A DNA stretch of 51,883 nucleotides from CALLVY01 sp937899855 (lineage in GTDB: Bacteria > Bacteroidota > Bacteroidia > Chitinophagales > Saprospiraceae): the NCBI GenBank assembly GCA_039820405.1, contig JBCBQC010000041.1, positions 1-51,883 of the forward strand, in the 5' to 3' direction. Below, in pieces: positions 49,201-51,883 of the stretch. Each line of letters begins with the position of its first letter. Position 1 is the stretch's first letter. The notes under the pieces were generated by a model that was given only the letters and a program-made list of their open reading frames with translations, did not search any database and had not been told where the DNA came from. The position numbers and the translations under genes are program-made.

Positions 49201-51036
49201 TTAGTCGGCATCCGGCTTGAGGTCAAAACGCTGACGCATTTCTTCTACCAAGGGATTGACCTTTTTCATGTTGTCGTAAATTTCGGATGGCGTTTGGCTG
49301 CGTTTGGGAGCAGCGGCCTTCTCGGCAACTACTTGGCTGGGATCCACCTCGGCTTTGAGCGTAAGCGCGGGTCGCCGCAATTCCGTACGTAGAAAATCTA
49401 CGAAGGCCGACTCCTCCATCAGTAAGCGCTTGCCCAGTACCGAGGGAACGAGTACCACGATGTGTTCGCCTTCCACTTTGATTTTTGCGCCATCCATATT
49501 GTTGCGCAGCGTGGGCGAGGTGGTACTCGCCGCGTACTGTTTCCACAGCTTTTCCACCTCCGCTAGGGTCAGTGGGGGGCGTTCGACTCGGGCGGCGTCC
49601 GCTTCCTCATTGGCCTGATCGACCAAATTACGCATCGATAAGCTGGGGGTGCTGTACTTACTGTTCAGTCCCTTGCGCAGCAGTTTGGACGGGGGGGCGG
49701 GAGGGGGTGGCTCCGCTACTGCTGGAGGGGGGGAGACCTCAGCGGGTGGGGGCGATGGAGCCGGCGCGGACGAGTCGGGCGCCGGAGGCGCGGGGGGAGG
49801 ATCCACGGGGGCGCGTTTATGTACGTGGGCAGGGGCTACTGGGGGTGGGGGGGGGCTTTGCTCAACGGTTTTTTTTTCCGGGGCTACTGGGGGTGGAGCA
49901 CTCGCTACGCGGGGTGCTGGTGCCTGCTGGGCCAGATTGACGGCCCGATTGATGTAGGTCATCTTGATCAGGGCCATCTCGACGTGGAGGCGTTTGTTGC
50001 GCGCCATACGGTAGTTGACATCGCAGTCGTTGCAGAGGTTGAGGGCCGAGAGGAGAAAGGCAGCGGGAGCCAGCTGAGCCTGTTTTTGATAGCGCAGGCG
50101 CAGCCCTTCGCTGACTTCGAGCAGTTGTAGGGAGGCTTCGTTTTTACACACCAGTACGTTGCGTAGGTGTTCGGCCAAACCATTGATAAAAATATCCGCT
50201 TCAAAACCCTTGCGTAGGATCAGGTCAAAGAGGTTGAGCACCTTGGGCAAATCCTCCACCAATAGGGCGTCGACCACTTGGAAGAAATAATCGTAGTCGA
50301 GAATGTTGAGGTTCTCGATGACGTCGTTGTAGGTAATCTTATCCGTCGAGAAACTCACCATCCGATCAAAAATCGAAAGGGCATCCCGCAGGGCACCGTC
50401 CGCCTTCTGTCCAATGATGTGCAAGGCATCCCGATCGGCACTGATGCCCTCCTGGCTACAAATTCCCTCCAGATGCGCCACGATATCGGGCACTTGAATC
50501 CGTCGGAAATCAAAAATCTGACAACGCGACAGGATGGTGGGAATGATTTTGTGCTTTTCGGTGGTGGCCAGAATAAAGATGGCGTAGGAAGGCGGTTCCT
50601 CTAGGGTCTTGAGAAAAGCATTGAAGGCCGAAGTCGACAACATGTGGACCTCATCGATGATAAAAACCTTGTACTGCCCCTGCTGGGGTTGAAAACGCAC
50701 CTGCTCCACCAGGGCGCGAATGTGTTCGACGCTGTTGTTGGATGCCGCATCTAGCTCGGTGATGTTGAAGGAAGCATTCCCATTGAAAGCTTCGCAAGAA
50801 GGACAGGCATTGCAAGCCTCAAAGTCGGGCGTACGGTTCTGACAGTTGAGTACCTTGGCGAGAATGCGCGCGCAAGTCGTTTTCCCCACCCCCCGCGGAC
50901 CACAAAACAAGAAGGCGTGGGCCAGGTGGTCGTTTTGCAGGGCGTTCTTGAGGGTTTGGGAAACGTGCTTTTGGCCCACCACTTCATCGAAGCGGGTAGG
51001 ACGATACTTACGGGCGGATACGACAAAATTACTCAT
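49201..51036 (-). CDS. dnaX: DNA polymerase III subunit gamma/tau
   Basis: The 611-residue protein has the clamp-loader AAA+ module: Walker A GPRGVGKT (46-53), zinc Cys65/75/78/81, Walker B with FIIDEVHML (126-134), LEEPP and ILSRCQIFDFRR. Domain III follows up to about residue 375. A Pro/Ala-rich linker (about 380-455) with runs of Pro precedes a tau-type C-terminal part (to 611). Codons 387-390 (GAA AAA AAA ACC) contain an uninterrupted A9 tract (49869-49877) exactly where domain III ends. Slippage there leads to early stops, as described in the findings. It loads the sliding clamp and couples polymerase to helicase. Confidence 0.95.
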   Translation of the reverse strand: MSNFVVSARKYRPTRFDEVVGQKHVSQTLKNALQNDHLAHAFLFCGPRGVGKTTCARILAKVLNCQNRTPDFEACNACPSCEAFNGNASFNITELDAASNNSVEHIRALVEQVRFQPQQGQYKVFIIDEVHMLSTSAFNAFLKTLEEPPSYAIFILATTEKHKIIPTILSRCQIFDFRRIQVPDIVAHLEGICSQEGISADRDALHIIGQKADGALRDALSIFDRMVSFSTDKITYNDVIENLNILDYDYFFQVVDALLVEDLPKVLNLFDLILRKGFEADIFINGLAEHLRNVLVCKNEASLQLLEVSEGLRLRYQKQAQLAPAAFLLSALNLCNDCDVNYRMARNKRLHVEMALIKMTYINRAVNLAQQAPAPRVASAPPPVAPEKKTVEQSPPPPPVAPAHVHKRAPVDPPPAPPAPDSSAPAPSPPPAEVSPPPAVAEPPPPAPPSKLLRKGLNSKYSTPSLSMRNLVDQANEEADAARVERPPLTLAEVEKLWKQYAASTTSPTLRNNMDGAKIKVEGEHIVVLVPSVLGKRLLMEESAFVDFLRTELRRPALTLKAEVDPSQVVAEKAAAPKRSQTPSEIYDNMKKVNPLVEEMRQRFDLKPDAD

Positions 51037-51065
51037 AGTAAGACACCATCAAATCGGGTTCGCCT

Positions 51066-51073
51066 CAAAGTTA
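51066..51073 (-). promoter_or_regulatory. -7 promoter element candidate for dnaX
   Basis: The minus strand reads TAACTTTG, an exact TAnnTTTG match, 30 bases before the dnaX ATG at 51036. No TTG is found at the -33 distance. The implied leader is about 25 bases. Confidence 0.4.
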
Positions 51074-51196
51074 AGAAAATTGTCCCGCATTTCTCCGCTC
51101 CCCTCTCTCAACCCCCACTCCCCCTCCCGATCCCCTTCGATATCCCATCCGCAAATCCCATCCGCAAGCGCAATTCTGTTGGAAATAAAAAACATC

Positions 51197-51234
51197 ACTT
51201 AGTTTGACTTTTAAACTAAGTTTGCTTAGTTTTG
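51197..51234 (+). promoter_or_regulatory. Promoter overlapped by three operator-like half-sites, upstream of the ADP-ribosylglycohydrolase gene
   Basis: TTG (51204-51206) is followed after 20 bases by TAGTTTTG (51227-51234), a full match to the Bacteroidota promoter consensus. The octamer CTTAGTTT occurs at 51198-51205 and 51225-51232, and inverted (AAACTAAG) at 51213-51220. This gives a perfect 9-bp palindrome ACTTAGTTT-N7-AAACTAAGT overlapping the -33 box, and a second palindrome over the -7 box. A repressor site is likely; which protein binds is unknown. Confidence 0.65.
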
Positions 51235-51252
51235 CATTCAAACGAACCGTAC

Positions 51253-51883
51253 ATGAATCCTAGTAAGCAACCCGTTCGCGATGCCCTCCTCGGCCTGGCC
51301 GTCGGCGATGCCCTCGGCGTCCCCGTCGAATTCCAGCCCCGCAGCCACCTGACCGCCCAACCCGTCGAGGGGATGCGGGGCTACGGTACCTACCAACAAC
51401 CCGCCGGGACTTGGTCCGACGACAGCTCGCTGACCTTCTGCCTCGCCGACAGCTTGTGCGGGGGTTACGACCTGGCGGATATGGCGCACAAATTTATCCA
51501 GTGGAAGGCCGGACAATTGTGGACTCCTCACGGGGTCGTTTTTGACATTGGCAATACCACCAGCTACGCCATCGACCAGTTGAACATCATCCTACGCAGC
51601 GGGAACCCCAGCGATCTAAAATACCTGCCCTACGCCGGGGCCACTGAATTTACCAACGGCAACGGCTCGCTCATGCGCATTCTCCCCCTCCTGTTTTACC
51701 TCCGCGGGCGCGGCCTGGACGAGCAGTTGGAGCGCATTCGGGAAGTGTCGGCACTGACCCACGGCCACCTGCGAGCCACCCTGGCCTGCGCCATCTACCT
51801 GCGCCTAGCCGAATACTTGCTCCACGATTATACCCCCCTCGACGCCTACCGGGCTACCCAAGGGGACATTCGCCGCCACTGGC
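51253..51883 (+). CDS. ADP-ribosylglycohydrolase family protein, 5' part (runs off the window)
   Basis: From the ATG at 51253 the frame is open to the window end (210 residues). It shows the DraG/ADP-ribosylglycohydrolase N-terminal block ALLGLAVGDALGVPVEF (11-27) and the metal-binding TWSDDSSLTFCLADSL (53-68), followed by GNGSLMRILPLLFYLR. The family removes ADP-ribose from proteins or small molecules using two Mg ions. The C-terminal Asp pair lies beyond the window. Its promoter is overlapped by a palindromic operator candidate, so expression is probably tightly controlled. Confidence 0.9.
   Translation, partial: MNPSKQPVRDALLGLAVGDALGVPVEFQPRSHLTAQPVEGMRGYGTYQQPAGTWSDDSSLTFCLADSLCGGYDLADMAHKFIQWKAGQLWTPHGVVFDIGNTTSYAIDQLNIILRSGNPSDLKYLPYAGATEFTNGNGSLMRILPLLFYLRGRGLDEQLERIREVSALTHGHLRATLACAIYLRLAEYLLHDYTPLDAYRATQGDIRRHW

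Noticed and set aside
1..51883. Mobile elements, CRISPR arrays and prophage
   Set aside because: No transposase, integrase, phage structural gene, regularly spaced repeat or target-site duplication was seen.

Overview
The window looks like chromosomal core DNA from a Bacteroidota bacterium of the Saprospiria type (Lewinella-like). The markers are a PorP/SprF outer-membrane protein, the gliding lipoprotein GldB, two very large secreted proteins ending in type IX secretion (T9SS) sorting domains, a bactofilin/AtpZ/AtpI gene string, two-FKBP and HEAT-cyclophilin periplasmic foldases, and promoter candidates of the Bacteroidota form TTG-N19-21-TAnnTTTG. The taxonomic call is inference from gene content. 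I saw no rRNA, tRNA, CRISPR array, insertion sequence or prophage.

Layout. 1-7.7 kb (mostly minus): 5' part of an NAD(P) transhydrogenase alpha subunit, a PagL-like outer-membrane protein, a biotin carrier protein, AtpI/AtpZ/bactofilin with overlapping ends, PorP/SprF, then a two-gene unit of a trypsin-fold protein that lacks its catalytic His and Ser plus an unrecognised partner. 7.8-9.5 kb (plus): a GSCFA protein and a MNT/HEPN toxin-antitoxin-like pair. 9.5-21.2 kb (minus): amidohydrolase, DUF1015 protein, GbsR/MarR regulator, GcvT, HEAT-cyclophilin protein, PBP1A-type penicillin-binding protein, DoxX-like protein, AroB, a small monooxygenase and a SAM-hydrolase-family protein. 21.4-23.7 kb (plus): PhoH and AroA. 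23.9-36.9 kb: a cupredoxin-like protein, two giant T9SS cargo proteins (1613 and 1520 residues) and, between them on the plus strand, a YfcC-type transporter and an esterase. 37.5-41.2 kb (plus): MscS channel, GH73 glucosaminidase and tandem FKBP. 41.2-51.9 kb: TatA, a 2-oxoglutarate oxygenase, GldB, a beta-barrel protein, NadC, a possible 36-residue membrane protein, PyrD, two paralogous Crp/Fnr regulators, DnaX and the 5' part of an ADP-ribosylglycohydrolase.

Most genes are housekeeping: aromatic amino acids, NAD, pyrimidines, one-carbon metabolism, peptidoglycan and replication. A second group serves the envelope and protein export: T9SS cargo, PorP, GldB, foldases and cell-wall enzymes. 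The best candidates for undescribed biology are the pseudo-protease/partner operon (5257-7702), an A9 slippage site in dnaX positioned to make a short gamma form, a SAM-hydrolase-family protein and a PagL-like protein whose catalytic residues appear substituted, a set of well-formed intergenic palindromes (upstream of phoH, the GbsR gene, the ADP-ribosylglycohydrolase gene and the GH73 gene), and a possibly structured intergenic segment at 37125-37248.
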